From an uncultured Clostridia bacterium (GTDB lineage Bacteria > Bacillota > Clostridia > TANB77 > CAG-508): DNA of 64,000 nt. A model generated the notes under the pieces. That model searched no databases and was not told the origin of the DNA. It saw only the letters and a list, made by a program, of their open reading frames with translations. The translations under genes were made by a program, and so were the position numbers. Positions 11,463 to 23,894 of the stretch are shown here, piece by piece; positions within the stretch are counted from its first letter, which is position 1, and every line of letters begins with the position of its first letter. Location: positions 1-64,000 of the forward strand of contig CANQPK010000004.1 in NCBI GenBank assembly GCA_947625685.1, in the 5' to 3' direction.

Positions 11463-11630
11463 CTACTCATTCCCCTATTATTTCTTACATTTCTTCGTTT
11501 ATTTTATCATTTTTTAGTATATTATCATAAAAATTAATATTTTTCAACTAATACTCTAAACATTAGAAAAGAGCCTGTAAAATAGGCCCTTTTCTATTTG
11601 TATTTTGGTAATATTTTTTGTAAATGTTAT

Positions 11631-13844
11631 TTATAATGTAAGCTTTATTCTTCTTAGCCTCAAAGCATTTAATATAACTGTGATGCTACTTAGCACCATA
11701 GCTAAACTTGCTATCATTGGGTTTATAGATATACCAAGTGGTTTAAATAAACCTATTGCTATTGGTATCATTAAAAAGTTATAGAAAAATGCCCAAAATA
11801 AGTTTTGTTTAATATTTCTCATAGTCTTTTTGCTTATTTTAATTAAATTTATTATACTTTCTAAATCAGATCTCGTAAGTATTACTTCTGAAGAGTCCAT
11901 TGCTATATCAGTTCCAGTATTTACACTTACTCCAATATCTGCTGAAGTTAAAGCTGGGCTATCATTTATCCCGTCTCCACACATCATTACAAATTTATTT
12001 TCTTCTTTTAATTTTTTTATTGTTTCTGCTTTTTGGCTAGGCATAACATTTGCAATTACTTTAGTTATTCCTATATTTTTTGCAATGATTGAAGCTGTCT
12101 CTTTATTGTCCCCTGTTAGCATTATTGTTTCAATTTTATTTTTGTTTAGATAAGAAATCACTTCTTTTGCATTTTCTCTTACAATATCGTTTATTCCAAT
12201 AATTGCAGATACTTTCTTATTTATCACAACATATACTATGCTATTTCCATTTTCAGATAAACTTTTTTCATCTTCTAAATAGTTATTTTCTATATTATAA
12301 TTTGCAAGTAACTTTGAGTTTCCAACTAATATTTCATTTCCTTCTACTTCTGCTTTCAAGCCTAAACCTGATAAATTTTCAAAATTAGCAGTTTCTATTG
12401 GTTTTAAATTTTTTTCTTCCAAATAATCTGTAAATGCTTTTCCAATAGGATGAGTAGATTTTGTTTCTATACTTCCAACTATTTGTAATAATTTTTCTTC
12501 TTCTATATCGCTATAATTTATAACTTTTGCAATTTTTAATTTTCCATAAGTTAATGTTCCTGTTTTATCAAATACTATTGTATCAATCTTCTCAGCATTT
12601 TCAAGTATTTCACTCTTTTTTACTAATATTCCATTTCCTGCACATAACCCTTCTGAAACGACTATTGCAAGAGGTGTAGCTAGACCTAAACTACAAGGAC
12701 AAGCTACAACTAATACAGTAACAAATGTAGTAATTGCCATATCTATTCCTTGACCTAAAACTAAATACATGATAAACGTCAAAATTGCAATTATTATTAC
12801 AACTGGTACAAATACTCCTGATACTTTATCTGCTATTTTTGCAATAGGTGCTTTTGTACCTGCTGCTTCTACAACCAATCTTACAATTTCAGATATACTA
12901 GAATCTCTTCCTATTCTTTCTGCTTCATACTCTATATATCCATCATAGTTTATACTTCCTGCAAGAACTGTACTTCCTATTTCTTTTATTGCAGGCTTAC
13001 TTTCTCCAGTTATAAATGATTCATCAAGATGTGCTTTTCCAAATATTATTTTGCCATCTACTGCAATTTTTTCTCCAGGTCTTGCTATAACTATATCTCC
13101 CTTTTTTATTTCATCTAATGTTACTGTTTTTTCTACTCCATTTAACTTTATAACTGCCGAATCTGGAGTTATTTTTACAAGTTCACCTATTGCTTCTTTT
13201 GTTTTATCTTTGCTTATACCATCTAAGTATCTACCAAGCTTTATGAAATATATAACAATTGCAGCTGATTCAAAATATAAATTCATAACCAGATGATGAT
13301 TTCCTTGAAATACCATAAACATATTATATAGACTATATGATAAACTTGCTAATACACCTATTCCAACTAATGTATCCATATTTGGTGTTCTATGAATTAA
13401 ATTTTTATATCCATTTTTTAGGATATCAAATCCGTACCACAAGAATGATATTGTAAGTATAAGTAATGCTATCATATAATTTGTACTATTTGTGTGTGGA
13501 TTTAAAAATTCTGGTACAGGAAGATTTATCATATGTCCCATAGAAATATACATAAGAAGTATTGCAAGGATAGTATAAATTATAAATTTGATTGTTTCTT
13601 TTTTGCTTTTTCCTTCAATCTTTATTTCTTTAAATTCACCTAAAGATTTAAAACCTGCTTGTTTAACAAATTCTTCTAAGTCTTGCACATTTAAAATGCT
13701 ATCATCATATTCGATGCTAGCATTTGCCATTACTAAATTAACTTGAGCTTCCTTTATCCCTTTTTGTTTATTTAAATATTTTTCTAGTCCATTAGAACAA
13801 GCAGAACATGTCATTCCATCAATGGCTAAAATTATCTTTTTCAT
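11631..13844 (-). CDS. copA: Copper-translocating P-type ATPase
   Basis: GMTCSACS metal-binding motif, CPC, DKTGTLT, HPIGKA, GDGINDSPAL. Confidence 0.95.
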   Translation of the reverse strand: MKKIILAIDGMTCSACSNGLEKYLNKQKGIKEAQVNLVMANASIEYDDSILNVQDLEEFVKQAGFKSLGEFKEIKIEGKSKKETIKFIIYTILAILLMYISMGHMINLPVPEFLNPHTNSTNYMIALLILTISFLWYGFDILKNGYKNLIHRTPNMDTLVGIGVLASLSYSLYNMFMVFQGNHHLVMNLYFESAAIVIYFIKLGRYLDGISKDKTKEAIGELVKITPDSAVIKLNGVEKTVTLDEIKKGDIVIARPGEKIAVDGKIIFGKAHLDESFITGESKPAIKEIGSTVLAGSINYDGYIEYEAERIGRDSSISEIVRLVVEAAGTKAPIAKIADKVSGVFVPVVIIIAILTFIMYLVLGQGIDMAITTFVTVLVVACPCSLGLATPLAIVVSEGLCAGNGILVKKSEILENAEKIDTIVFDKTGTLTYGKLKIAKVINYSDIEEEKLLQIVGSIETKSTHPIGKAFTDYLEEKNLKPIETANFENLSGLGLKAEVEGNEILVGNSKLLANYNIENNYLEDEKSLSENGNSIVYVVINKKVSAIIGINDIVRENAKEVISYLNKNKIETIMLTGDNKETASIIAKNIGITKVIANVMPSQKAETIKKLKEENKFVMMCGDGINDSPALTSADIGVSVNTGTDIAMDSSEVILTRSDLESIINLIKISKKTMRNIKQNLFWAFFYNFLMIPIAIGLFKPLGISINPMIASLAMVLSSITVILNALRLRRIKLTL

Positions 13845-13870
13845 TGTACATGCTCCATTTCTTATATACT

Positions 13871-14095
13871 TTATTTTACATCAAAGCCGATGTCTTCTAT
13901 TTTTTCTTTAATAACACTTTCATCTACTTCTTTACCTAAAGTAACTTTAACAGTTCCATTTTCATGGTTTGCAACAACATCTTCAACACCGTCTATTGTT
14001 TTTAAAGCATTTTGAACTCTGTTTTCACAGCCATTACATACCATACCTTCTACATTTAAAACTAATTCTTTCATAAAATTTCCTCCTCTTTGCAT
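13871..14095 (-). CDS. Heavy-metal-associated (CopZ-like) protein
   Basis: GMVCNGCENRVQNALKTIDGV. Confidence 0.85.
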   Translation of the reverse strand: MQRGGNFMKELVLNVEGMVCNGCENRVQNALKTIDGVEDVVANHENGTVKVTLGKEVDESVIKEKIEDIGFDVK

Positions 14096-14114
14096 TTTGT
14101 TTGATTGCTCTAAC

Positions 14115-14143
14115 AGTATACTACTCTATTCATAGTTTGTCAA
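14115..14143 (-). promoter_or_regulatory. Sigma70-type promoter for the copper-gene pair
   Basis: Minus strand TTGACA-17 nt-TATACT upstream of the CopZ-like gene. Confidence 0.7.
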
Positions 14144-14151
14144 TATTTGGT

Positions 14152-15030
14152 CTAATTATCTACCTTCATTTTTTGTTCTTTATTATCATAATCTTCCTTA
14201 TTATAATCTTCTAGAAAATGATGTGTCATACCAGTTCTTTGACTTCTATAAGAAATAATTGTATCTAGATTAACATTTTGTGCACTTCTCATTATATTCA
14301 TATCTATCTTATTATTTATCTCTCTTAAACTTTTTATTAATTTTTTCATTTCTTCTCTTTTTGAATTGCCATCAGCATTATCACACATTGTATAATGCTC
14401 TGTAAATCTGCATGCACATTGGATAAATTCTAGATTATGCTTTACCTTCCAATTTATTATATCCGCTTCTTTCACATAATATAATGGCCTTATTAACTCC
14501 ATCCCCGGATGAGAAGTACTTTTTACTTTTGGCATCATTGTCTGCATTTGTGCACCATAAAGCATTCCCATTAATATAGTTTCTATAACATCATCAAAAT
14601 GATGCCCTAATGCTATTTTATTACAGCCTAGTTCCTGTGCTTTATTGTATAAATAACCTCTTCTCATTCTTGCACAAACATAGCAAGGATGACTTTCAAT
14701 ATTTACTACACTATTAAAAATATTTGTTTCAAACCTTGTTATTGGAATATTTAAAAGTTCGGCATTTGCTATTACTTTATTTCTATTTATTTCATTATAT
14801 CCTGGATCCATAGTTAAAAATACTAAATCAAAATCTATCTTTCCATGTCTTTTTAATTCCTGCATACATTTTGCCATAAGCATGGAATCTTTTCCCCCAG
14901 ATATGCATACTGCAATTTTATCGCCTTCTTGTATCATTTCAAACTCTTTAATTGCTTCTATAAATTTGTTCCAAATTTTCTTTCTATAACTTGTTATAAT
15001 ACTTCTTTCTACTTCTTTGTATTTCTCCAA
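14152..15030 (-). CDS. TtcA-family tRNA thiolation ATPase
   Basis: CISGGKDSM PP-loop, CYVCARMRRG, CRFTEH. Confidence 0.8.
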   Translation of the reverse strand: MEKYKEVERSIITSYRKKIWNKFIEAIKEFEMIQEGDKIAVCISGGKDSMLMAKCMQELKRHGKIDFDLVFLTMDPGYNEINRNKVIANAELLNIPITRFETNIFNSVVNIESHPCYVCARMRRGYLYNKAQELGCNKIALGHHFDDVIETILMGMLYGAQMQTMMPKVKSTSHPGMELIRPLYYVKEADIINWKVKHNLEFIQCACRFTEHYTMCDNADGNSKREEMKKLIKSLREINNKIDMNIMRSAQNVNLDTIISYRSQRTGMTHHFLEDYNKEDYDNKEQKMKVDN

Positions 15031-15055
15031 TTATATCAATTCTCCTTTAAACCAT

Positions 15056-15772
15056 TTAGCACTTTATTATATCTTTAATAACTTCACCTGCAATTATAAG
15101 TCCTGCAACAGATGGAACAAATGATATACTTCCTGGCACTTGTTTTTTTGTATTCTGCTGCTCTTCAATTTCTATATCTTCATCAATCTTTATTGGTTCT
15201 TCTTTTGAATATACAACTTTTAATTTTTCTATTCCTCTTGATTTAAGTTCTTTTCTCATAACCTTAGCAAGTGGGCATATACTCGTTTTGTATATATCTG
15301 TCACTTCAAATTTAGTTGGGTCTAGTTTATTTCCAGTACCCATACTTGAAATTATGGGTATATTTAATTTATTTGCTCTTACGACTAATTCAATTTTTGC
15401 TGTAACTGTATCTATCGCATCAACAATATAATCTACTGTATCGTCAAATATTTCTTTACTTTCTGGCATAAAAAATTCCTTATATGTTTTTACATTTGCA
15501 TTTGGGTTTATTTCTAAAATTCTTTCTTTGCAAACTTCTACTTTATATTTTCCAATTGTTTTTGTTGTTGCAATTATTTGTCTATTAAGATTAGTTAAAC
15601 TTACCTTATCATTATCAACTAAAATGAAATTTCCGATACCTGCTCTTGCTAATCCTTCCACGACAAAAGAGCCTACACCTCCAATGCCAAAAACTGCAAC
15701 AGTTGCTTTATGTAGGCTTTGTTCTTTTTCTTTTCCAATTAATAATTCTGTCCTTGAAAACTGATTTAGCAT
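15056..15772 (-). CDS. tcdA: tRNA threonylcarbamoyladenosine dehydratase (ThiF/E1-like)
   Basis: FGIGGVGSFVVEGLARAGIG, DNDKVSLTNLNRQ. Confidence 0.85.
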   Translation of the reverse strand: MLNQFSRTELLIGKEKEQSLHKATVAVFGIGGVGSFVVEGLARAGIGNFILVDNDKVSLTNLNRQIIATTKTIGKYKVEVCKERILEINPNANVKTYKEFFMPESKEIFDDTVDYIVDAIDTVTAKIELVVRANKLNIPIISSMGTGNKLDPTKFEVTDIYKTSICPLAKVMRKELKSRGIEKLKVVYSKEEPIKIDEDIEIEEQQNTKKQVPGSISFVPSVAGLIIAGEVIKDIIKC

Positions 15773-15788
15773 TTTTACTCCTTGTAAG

Positions 15789-16991
15789 TTAATTTTTTGT
15801 ATAAACTAATTCTTTATTATTATTAATTTCTACTCTATTTCCTCCATTTGTTTTTTCTGTATGACCGATTATGCTACTTTCTATATTAAACCCTTTTGCA
15901 ATTTCAATGATTTTTTCAGCATCCTCTTTTGTTTCTACAATAATTTCCATACCTATTCCCATGTTAAATGTTTGATACATATAATAATCGCTTATATTCT
16001 TTGTTTCCTGTATTGCTTTAAATATAGCTGGAGTTTTTATTTTTTGTATATTATCTTTGATGTATGCTATATTTTTTCCGAAGTTTATGGATTTTGTTAA
16101 TCCCCCACCTGAGCAATGAATTATTCCACTTATATTGATATGTTTTTCTTTTATTTTTTGCATTACTGGTAAAAATGTTCTTGTAGGTGATAAAATAGCT
16201 TCTGCTACACTCAAACTCGTTCCTTCTAATTTATCTTCTAAGTGATACTTACCTGTGAATAAATTTTCTTCTGCCACTGTTTGATCCATCACTTCTTTAT
16301 ATTTACGATAATCTGGATGTAACAATGCATTTATTGCAAGTGTTAATCCATTACTTCTGATTCCTGAATTTTCTTTATCTTCATAAGTGCTCTTTCCTGA
16401 AGATGCAAGTCCTACAATATATTCTCCAGGTTTAATATTATTACAATCAATTATATCTTTTTTAAGGATAGTAGCACAAGCTGTCACATCAATTCCCATA
16501 GTTGTTGTATAGCTTCCAACATCTGCTGTCTCTCCTCCGGCGTTAAATAGATTTATTCCTAAATCTTCCATTTTTTTAAAAAAGTCTGCATATCCCCCAA
16601 TAATTTCTGATAGACTATCATCATCTATTCTATTTGCATTTCTAGCAATATGATTTGAAATATATATGTCGTTTGTAACACCAACACATAGCATATCGTC
16701 TGTATTCATAACAACAGCATCTTGTGGCAAGCTTCTTAAAAATTTTTCCCCTAGGCCTTCTTTATATGCTATATATGCGACATTACTTTTTGTTCCAACA
16801 CCATCTGAATGGATTATTTGTACATATTTTTCTCTTATTTCTTCTGGCAATGAATTTGAAACAGGAACGATTTGGCAAAAAGCACCTGGATATAATCCTT
16901 TTGATAGATTTTTTATAGCTTTGTGTACTCCTTCTTTTTTAGATGATACTCCTAAATCTGCATATGGATCTTGTTTTGCTTCCTTGCTCAT
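15789..16991 (-). CDS. purM: Phosphoribosylformylglycinamidine cyclo-ligase (AIR synthetase)
   Basis: HSDGVGTKSNVAY, FNAGGETADVGSYT, HCSGGGLTKS. Confidence 0.85.
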   Translation of the reverse strand: MSKEAKQDPYADLGVSSKKEGVHKAIKNLSKGLYPGAFCQIVPVSNSLPEEIREKYVQIIHSDGVGTKSNVAYIAYKEGLGEKFLRSLPQDAVVMNTDDMLCVGVTNDIYISNHIARNANRIDDDSLSEIIGGYADFFKKMEDLGINLFNAGGETADVGSYTTTMGIDVTACATILKKDIIDCNNIKPGEYIVGLASSGKSTYEDKENSGIRSNGLTLAINALLHPDYRKYKEVMDQTVAEENLFTGKYHLEDKLEGTSLSVAEAILSPTRTFLPVMQKIKEKHINISGIIHCSGGGLTKSINFGKNIAYIKDNIQKIKTPAIFKAIQETKNISDYYMYQTFNMGIGMEIIVETKEDAEKIIEIAKGFNIESSIIGHTEKTNGGNRVEINNNKELVYTKN

Positions 16992-17007
16992 TAATTACCT
17001 CCTAAGA

Positions 17008-18255
17008 TTAATTGTATAATGGATATTTTTCGCAAATTTTTGCAACTCTTGATCTTATTTCATCTTGTTTATCTTCATAATTTTCTACTGTCATATTTAT
17101 AAGTTTTGCGATTTCTACCATGTCTTCTTCTCTAAGTCCTCTTGTCGTAACTGCTGGAGTTCCAACTCTTATTCCACTTGTTATTGTTGGCTTTTCTGTA
17201 TCAAATGGTACAGCATTTTTATTTACTGTTATTCCGACATTATCTAATCTTGTCTCTAACTCTTTTCCTGTTATATGTTTACTTCTTAAATCCATTAATA
17301 TTAAATGATTATCTGTTCCTCCTGATACTAGGTCAAATCCTAGGTTTAATAGCTCTTCAGATAATACTTTTGCATTCTTTACTATTTGTTTTTGATATTC
17401 TTTAAATTCTGGTTTTAGTGCTTCTCCAAAGCAAACTGCTTTTGCTGCTATAACATGCATTAAAGGTCCACCTTGTGTTCCTGGGAATATTGCTTTATCA
17501 ATCTTTTTCGCATATTCTTCTTTGCAAAGTATTAGTCCTCCTCTTGGTCCGCGAAGTGTTTTATGTGTTGTAGATGTGACTATATCTGCATATTTTACTG
17601 GATTTTGATGAAGTCCTGCTGCAACAAGTCCTGCAATATGTGCCATATCTACCATAAAAATACTTCCTACTTTATCTGCAATTTTTCTTATTCTTTCAAA
17701 ATCAATTTCTCTTGGATAAGCACTTGCTCCTGCAAGTATAAGTTTTGGTTTATGTTCTATTGCTAATCTTTCTAGCTCATCATAATCTATTCTTCCTGTT
17801 TCTTTATCTAGTCCATAAGGTATAAAATTATATAATTTTCCTGAGGCATTTACAGGACTTCCATGTGTTAGATGTCCTCCATGTGATAAATTCATTCCTA
17901 AAACTGTATCTCCTACTTCTAATACTGCAAAATATACAGCCATATTTGCTTGAGCTCCAGAGTGTGGTTGAACATTTGCATGTTCTGCTCCAAATATTTT
18001 TTTAACTCTTTCTCTTGCTAAATTTTCTGCAATATCTACATATTCGCATCCTCCATAATATCTTGAAGCTGGATATCCTTCTGCATATTTATTTGTCATA
18101 TAACTTCCCATTGCTTCCATTACAGAATTGCTTACAAAATTTTCAGATGCAATTAATTCTATTTTATTTTGTTGTCTTTTGAGTTCTTTTTGTATTGCTT
18201 CATAAACTTCGATGTCTGTTTTCTTTAAATTTTCAAAACTTGGCACATCTATCAC
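17008..18255 (-). CDS. glyA: Serine hydroxymethyltransferase
   Basis: [45 protein letters not shown]. Confidence 0.97.
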   Translation of the reverse strand: MIDVPSFENLKKTDIEVYEAIQKELKRQQNKIELIASENFVSNSVMEAMGSYMTNKYAEGYPASRYYGGCEYVDIAENLARERVKKIFGAEHANVQPHSGAQANMAVYFAVLEVGDTVLGMNLSHGGHLTHGSPVNASGKLYNFIPYGLDKETGRIDYDELERLAIEHKPKLILAGASAYPREIDFERIRKIADKVGSIFMVDMAHIAGLVAAGLHQNPVKYADIVTSTTHKTLRGPRGGLILCKEEYAKKIDKAIFPGTQGGPLMHVIAAKAVCFGEALKPEFKEYQKQIVKNAKVLSEELLNLGFDLVSGGTDNHLILMDLRSKHITGKELETRLDNVGITVNKNAVPFDTEKPTITSGIRVGTPAVTTRGLREEDMVEIAKLINMTVENYEDKQDEIRSRVAKICEKYPLYN

Positions 18256-18327
18256 TCCTTATTTTATTTATATGGTTAATTATATAATAAATAAATAATA
18301 GTGTAAATAGATTTTAACATAATTTGC

Positions 18328-18363
18328 AAAAACCACACTCATACATTTTGAGTGTGGTTTTTT
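18328..18363. terminator. Intrinsic terminator
   Basis: aaaaaccacactcatacattttgagtgtggtttttt. Confidence 0.75.
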
Positions 18364-18379
18364 ATTTATTAAAAATATT

Positions 18380-21300
18380 CTATTCAACACTTTTTAGGCT
18401 TTCTATCATATCTATTTTCTTTAACGAAAAATATGTTGCAATATTAACAATAACTGTAAAGACTACTGTAATAAGTATTGCATAGACATAACTTATTCCA
18501 TGTATGATTTTCGGAAATCTTAACATATTAATTTCACAAGTTTCCATTATATAGTAATTTAAGAAATATCCAAAAATCAAGCCTAATATTATTCCAATTA
18601 TTGTTAAAATTATAGTTTCCTTTGCTACATAATTATATACTTCTTTATCATAAAATCCTAAAACTTTAATGGTCGCAAGTTCTCTTATTCTTTCACTAAT
18701 ATTTACATTAGCTAAGTTATACAAGACTACAAATGCAAGAAGTCCAGCTGATACAATAAGCACTATAACTACATAATTCAAAAGGTTCATCATATTCTCT
18801 ATCGTTTCTACAAGTGAGGTAATATTGCTAACAGATGCAACTTGTGATTTTTCCATAATCTCGGTAGCTAGTTTATCTGTTTCTTCTTCTGATAATTCTA
18901 TATTTTTTGTTAATATTACATTTGTTTCATAATCTTTATCATATAAATTTTCATAAGTTTCCCTTGTCATAAATACATAGTGTTGTACATAGTTTTCTAT
19001 AACATTTGAAACTTTAACTTCTTTCTTATTTTCATCATTGTCTTCTAAAGTTATTATATCTCCTGCTTTTACATTTAAAAGCTCAGCTGCTTTATCTGTT
19101 AAGCATATTTCATTTTCCTGTATTGATATTTTACTCTTTGTTTTTATATCATTTATGTATATAATTCCATCAAGTTCGTCTTGGCTTTCTGGTATAATTA
19201 TTTGCACATCTTCAGAGTTTTCTCCATTATATACTTTTCCAGATGTCATATATGTTTTAGCAAGTTTTTCTATTCTTTTTTCTTGTTTAAATTCATCTAC
19301 AATTTTTGTTTTTTCGGATTCTTCTATGTCATCTTTTAAAGTAATTTGCATATCGTACACAAACACATTCCCGAATTGATTAGGTATCATCTGCATTACA
19401 GAATCTTTTAAACCAAATCCAGCTAAAATTAAAGATGTACATCCAAGTATTCCTATAATAGTCATACAAAATCTTTTTTTGTATCTAAATAAATTTCTTA
19501 CAGTAACTTTTTTACTGAAATTTAGTCTTTTCCAGATAAATGGAATTTTTTCTAACATTACTCTATTTCCAGACTTTGGAGCTTTAGGTCTCATAAGTAC
19601 TGCAGGTTGTTGTTTTAATGCTTTAAATACTGTATATATCGTTGCACCTAGAATGCATACACTTATTAAAATTAATCCTAACCCGCCAAATAGTAAATTA
19701 AACTCTATTTCAATATCAATAAGCTCATACATCATTCCATACATTAACCAGATAATTTTAGGAAGTATAACAAATCCTATGCTCATTCCAAGTATTCCAC
19801 CAATGATACATGCAAGTCCTGCATATATAGCATATTTCAAGGTTATTTGATTTTTGTTATATCCAAGGGCTTTCAAAGTTCCTATTTGCATCCTTTGTTC
19901 TTCTACCATTCTTGTCATAGATGTTAAAGAAATAAGTGTTGCAACTATAAAAAACACAACTGGGAATACTCTTCCTATATTTGCAATACTATCTGTATCT
20001 TGTATAAAACTTACATATCCTGCATTTGCATTTCTATCTAAAATATACCAAGTTGCATGCTCAATATCATTTATTTTTTCTCTTGCATCTTTAAGCTTTT
20101 CTTCTGCATCTGCTATTTTTTCATCAAATTCTTTTTTACTTTTATTTAGTTCCGTTTCTCCCTTTTGTAATTCTTTTTTTGCCTGTTCTACCTTTTTTGT
20201 TGCACTTGCTATTTGGTTATATGTAGTTTCTTTAGTTTTATTTAACTCTTTTTCATTTTTAGAAATTTCATTTTTTGCATTTTCTAATTCTTTTTTTGCT
20301 TGTTCTAATTCACCCTTTGCTTTTGATATTCCGATTTTCTATTTGCTTAATTCCTTCTTCTACTTCTGTTTTACTTTTTTCTAAATTACCTATCTGTTCT
20401 TCTAAAGCTTTTTTTTGAGTTTCATATACTGCTTTTTGTTCTTCGCTAATATTTTCATCTTGAATAGCATTTGTTATGGCTATGTATTGTGTATTTAGTG
20501 TTTCTAAACCATTTTTTATCTGTGTTAAATTTTTATCTAATTCTTTTTTATTAGCTTCTGCAGTTTCGAATGAAATATTTGCTTCTTTTTCTTTTGTATT
20601 TAACTCTTCTTCACCTTTTTTCACTTCGAGTTTTGCTTTTTCTATCTCTTTTTCTGCTTCTTTAAATTCTGTATCTGCCTTTTGTTTATTAGTCTTTATC
20701 TCCACTTCTGCATTTTTAATATCTTGTTTTGCTTTATTCAATTCTTTTTCTGCTTTTGATATTTGTTTTTCTGCATCAGCTTTTTGATTATTTAATTCCT
20801 TCTCTGCATCATTTACTTTGCTTTCTGCTTTTTCTACTAAAGCATCATGTCTTGCTTTTTCTCTTTCTTCTTTTATTTCTTCTATATCATTTTTTATATT
20901 TTCTACATAATCTTCATATTTTTTAGATGAAGTTGTATATTCTTCTGAATTGTTTAGTTTCAAATATATATTTGTATATATATCTTTTGCGTTGACATTA
21001 TCTTTATTTATATAAATGTAATAATTTACTTTTCCTGCTCCTAAAGTACTTGTTCCTCTGTCTCTTGAAATATATAAAGGGCTTTGAACTGTTCCTACAA
21101 TCGTTAGATTATTCTCATTTAAATATTTTATATCTTCTCCGTCATCATTTGTTGAATCCTCTACTTCTACTTTTATTGTGTCTCCTATTTGCTTATTATT
21201 TTCAGTTAAAAATTTCTTTTCCACAAGACATTCATTTTTCTTTTCTGGAAGTCTTCCGATTTAGAAGTAGTGGTTTATTTAAATCTTCAAGTGTTATTAT

Positions 21301-21615
21301 CTTTGTAACTATTTCGCTATTTTCTAATTCAATTTTTCCGTCTTTTTCATAACTACCTAAAACCTCTTGGATATTTGAAATTTTACTTAATTCTTTTACA
21401 TCTTCATCTGTAAGTCCAAGTGTTGAAATAACTTGTATATCATATACATTTTGTTCATCATAATATTTATCTATAGTATCTACCATATCTGGAGATGTAG
21501 CTCTTATACCTGCAAAAAATCCCACACCTAAAAAAGCCATTAACGCAATGGATATAAATCTTTTATATGTATTCTTTATTTGTTTTACACTATCTTTTAT
21601 TAGCGCTTTTTTCAT
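18380..21615 (-). CDS. FtsX/MacB-type ABC permease with long coiled-coil insert, with +1 shifts at CGG 21256..21258 and 20331..20333
   Basis: Three ORF pieces join as ...NKPLLLN(C)GRLPEKKNECLVEKKFLTENN... and ...EEGIKQIEN(C)GISKAKGELEQAKKE...WYILDRNANAGYVSF. Confidence 0.85.
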
Positions 21616-21672
21616 ACCTATTTGTTTTTCCTTTCTTAAACTTACATTAAATAGCTTATATAAAGTTTTTAT

Positions 21673-22374
21673 TTACCATTCAATTTGCTCAACTGGCGTA
21701 GGGTTTGTGTTTATTTCTACTTTTTCTGCTTTTCCATTTTTGAAGTATATTATTTTATCAGCCATTGGTGCTATAGCTGTATTATGTGTGATTATTAATA
21801 CTGTCATTTTCTCTTTTCTACAAGTATCTTGCAACAATTTTAGTATTTGTTTTCCTGTTTTATAATCCAATGCACCAGTTGGCTCATCACAAAGTAAAAG
21901 CTTAGGATTTTTTGCTATTGCTCTTGCTATTGCAACTCTTTGTTGTTCTCCTCCAGATAATTGTGATGGAAAATTGTTTTTTCTATTCTTTAGTCCAACT
22001 TTTTCCATTACTTCATCTGGATCTAAAGAATCTTTACATATTTGAGTTGCAAGTTCTACATTTTCCTTTGCTGTTAGGTTTTGTACTAAATTATAGAACT
22101 GAAATACAAAGCCTATATCTTCTCTTCTATATTTTATTAGTTCTTTTCCCTTTAAAGTTGTTACATCTTTTCCATCTACTAAAACTTTCCCAGAAGTTGC
22201 TGTGTCCATTCCTCCTAAAATATTTAATGTTGTTGTCTTTCCAGCTCCTGATGGACCAACTATTACAACTAATTCTCCTTTTTCTATTTGAAAATTTGTA
22301 TGAGATAAAGCATCTATAGTTACTTCTCCCATTTTATATTGTTTATTTACATTTTTAAATTCTATATATGACAT
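21673..22374 (-). CDS. ABC transporter ATP-binding protein
   Basis: GPSGAGKTT Walker [15 protein letters not shown] signature, [11 protein letters not shown]. Confidence 0.95.
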   Translation of the reverse strand: MSYIEFKNVNKQYKMGEVTIDALSHTNFQIEKGELVVIVGPSGAGKTTTLNILGGMDTATSGKVLVDGKDVTTLKGKELIKYRREDIGFVFQFYNLVQNLTAKENVELATQICKDSLDPDEVMEKVGLKNRKNNFPSQLSGGEQQRVAIARAIAKNPKLLLCDEPTGALDYKTGKQILKLLQDTCRKEKMTVLIITHNTAIAPMADKIIYFKNGKAEKVEINTNPTPVEQIEW

Positions 22375-22543
22375 AGTTTTCTCCTTTATAAATACTAGAA
22401 TTTATTATACTACTTTTTTATGCTAAAATCTAGTATTTATGTAAAGTTTTTTGATAGAAAAAATAAGTCATTTACCTTCACAATAGTAAATGACTTATTT
22501 TTATAGTATTCACAATAAATTTTATATTGCTATTTTTCTGTTC

Positions 22544-23737
22544 TTACTCAGCCCCCTGCTCTGATATCGGGTAATTGATAGTTACAACAGGGCGAACGCC
22601 GTAAGTACGATCTTCCGAGCAGACCATGTCAGGAGCAATCCACCATATGTTTGTTTCAGCTATATTGTCCTTATCTCCTGCCCACGCCACATGAAAGCCT
22701 ACATAATCATTCGTCGTGCTGTCAATAGAGCGAGAAGCAAACCAATAATTATTGCTTGAACGTAACACGTCATAATAGCTCATCCTTACCAAATCATCTT
22801 CATAATATGTATCTCCTTCTTTTCCTCGTCCATTATATGAAGAGAGAAATTGTTGTTCATTTGCCCACTCAGTTACTTTGTCGTATGTGAATTTATTATT
22901 AGTATTATCTATTTCTGCTCCTACACTTCTTACTTTAACCTTATTTGGATTTGTTACTACTTCTTTGCATTTGTCATTTATCTTTTCTATTGCTTTATTA
23001 TAATTTTCTATGGATTTTTTTAAGTTCTCAACATCTGGATAGTCACTTGTTGCATTTCCACTCTCTCCCAATGTTAATTCTCCCAAAGTATCTGGACTTA
23101 CTATATCTACTGTTCCATTTTGGTTATCTTTTATTATTGTCCATTCTTTTTTATTTTCATCTCTTCCATCATAACTATATTGTACTGTTTTTCCTTCATT
23201 TCCTCTTGGTTCATATACCTTTGTTAAAGTAGTTGAACAAATTTTAGAATTTATCACTTTTAATGTAATTCTATATACTTTATCTTCATATTTTATGTAT
23301 ATATTCTTACCCACTTCTTCTTTAGTATTTAATTTAGCATGTCCAGAAGTCAATCCTGATATTTTATCACTAATATCTGTTTCCATCTCTCCATCTGGTG
23401 TAAATTTTAAGGTTCTAATACCTGCTGCTTGAGCTTCAAATACATTTGATATTTCACTCATATCTCTTCCTGTTTTTTCTTTCCCTAAAATATATCTGTA
23501 TAAATCTTCATCTTTTGTTTCATTTGGCTGTTTTCCCATTGTTTCTACTCTACTTAATAAATTATCTATTGTTCCAGATTCTTCTTTTCCTGCTTGTATA
23601 TAGTTTTCTGCTGCTCCTTTTGCGAGTCCAAATAAATTTGAATTCATTACATTACTTATTGTTATTGCTGTTAATATAATTAATATTATTATTGTTATAA
23701 TCAGTGCAACTAATGTAATACCTCTTTCTCTTCTCAT
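22544..23737 (-). CDS. Prepilin-like protein with diverse C-terminal domain ending GVRPVVTINYP (copy A)
   Basis: RRERGITLVALIITIIILIILTAITIS N-terminal pilin-like segment; YWFASR...YGVRPVV C-terminus. Confidence 0.75.
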   Translation of the reverse strand: MRRERGITLVALIITIIILIILTAITISNVMNSNLFGLAKGAAENYIQAGKEESGTIDNLLSRVETMGKQPNETKDEDLYRYILGKEKTGRDMSEISNVFEAQAAGIRTLKFTPDGEMETDISDKISGLTSGHAKLNTKEEVGKNIYIKYEDKVYRITLKVINSKICSTTLTKVYEPRGNEGKTVQYSYDGRDENKKEWTIIKDNQNGTVDIVSPDTLGELTLGESGNATSDYPDVENLKKSIENYNKAIEKINDKCKEVVTNPNKVKVRSVGAEIDNTNNKFTYDKVTEWANEQQFLSSYNGRGKEGDTYYEDDLVRMSYYDVLRSSNNYWFASRSIDSTTNDYVGFHVAWAGDKDNIAETNIWWIAPDMVCSEDRTYGVRPVVTINYPISEQGAE

Positions 23738-23826
23738 ATGTTTTCATCTCCTTTTTATTTTATATATCTTAACAAATTAAAATTAAATGAACACCAATTT
23801 TAATTATCAAATATGTATATATATAC

Positions 23827-23876
23827 AAAAAGACACACATTTCTTATACTCTAAAAAGTATAAGTCCTGTGTGTCC
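23827..23876 (-). terminator. Leader terminator upstream of prepilin copy A
   Basis: Minus strand GGACACACAGGACTTATACTTTTTAGAGTATAAGAAATGTGTGTCTTTTT, a long hairpin plus U tract between leader and CDS. Confidence 0.75.
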
Positions 23877-23894
23877 TTATATTATCTTTTTCTT

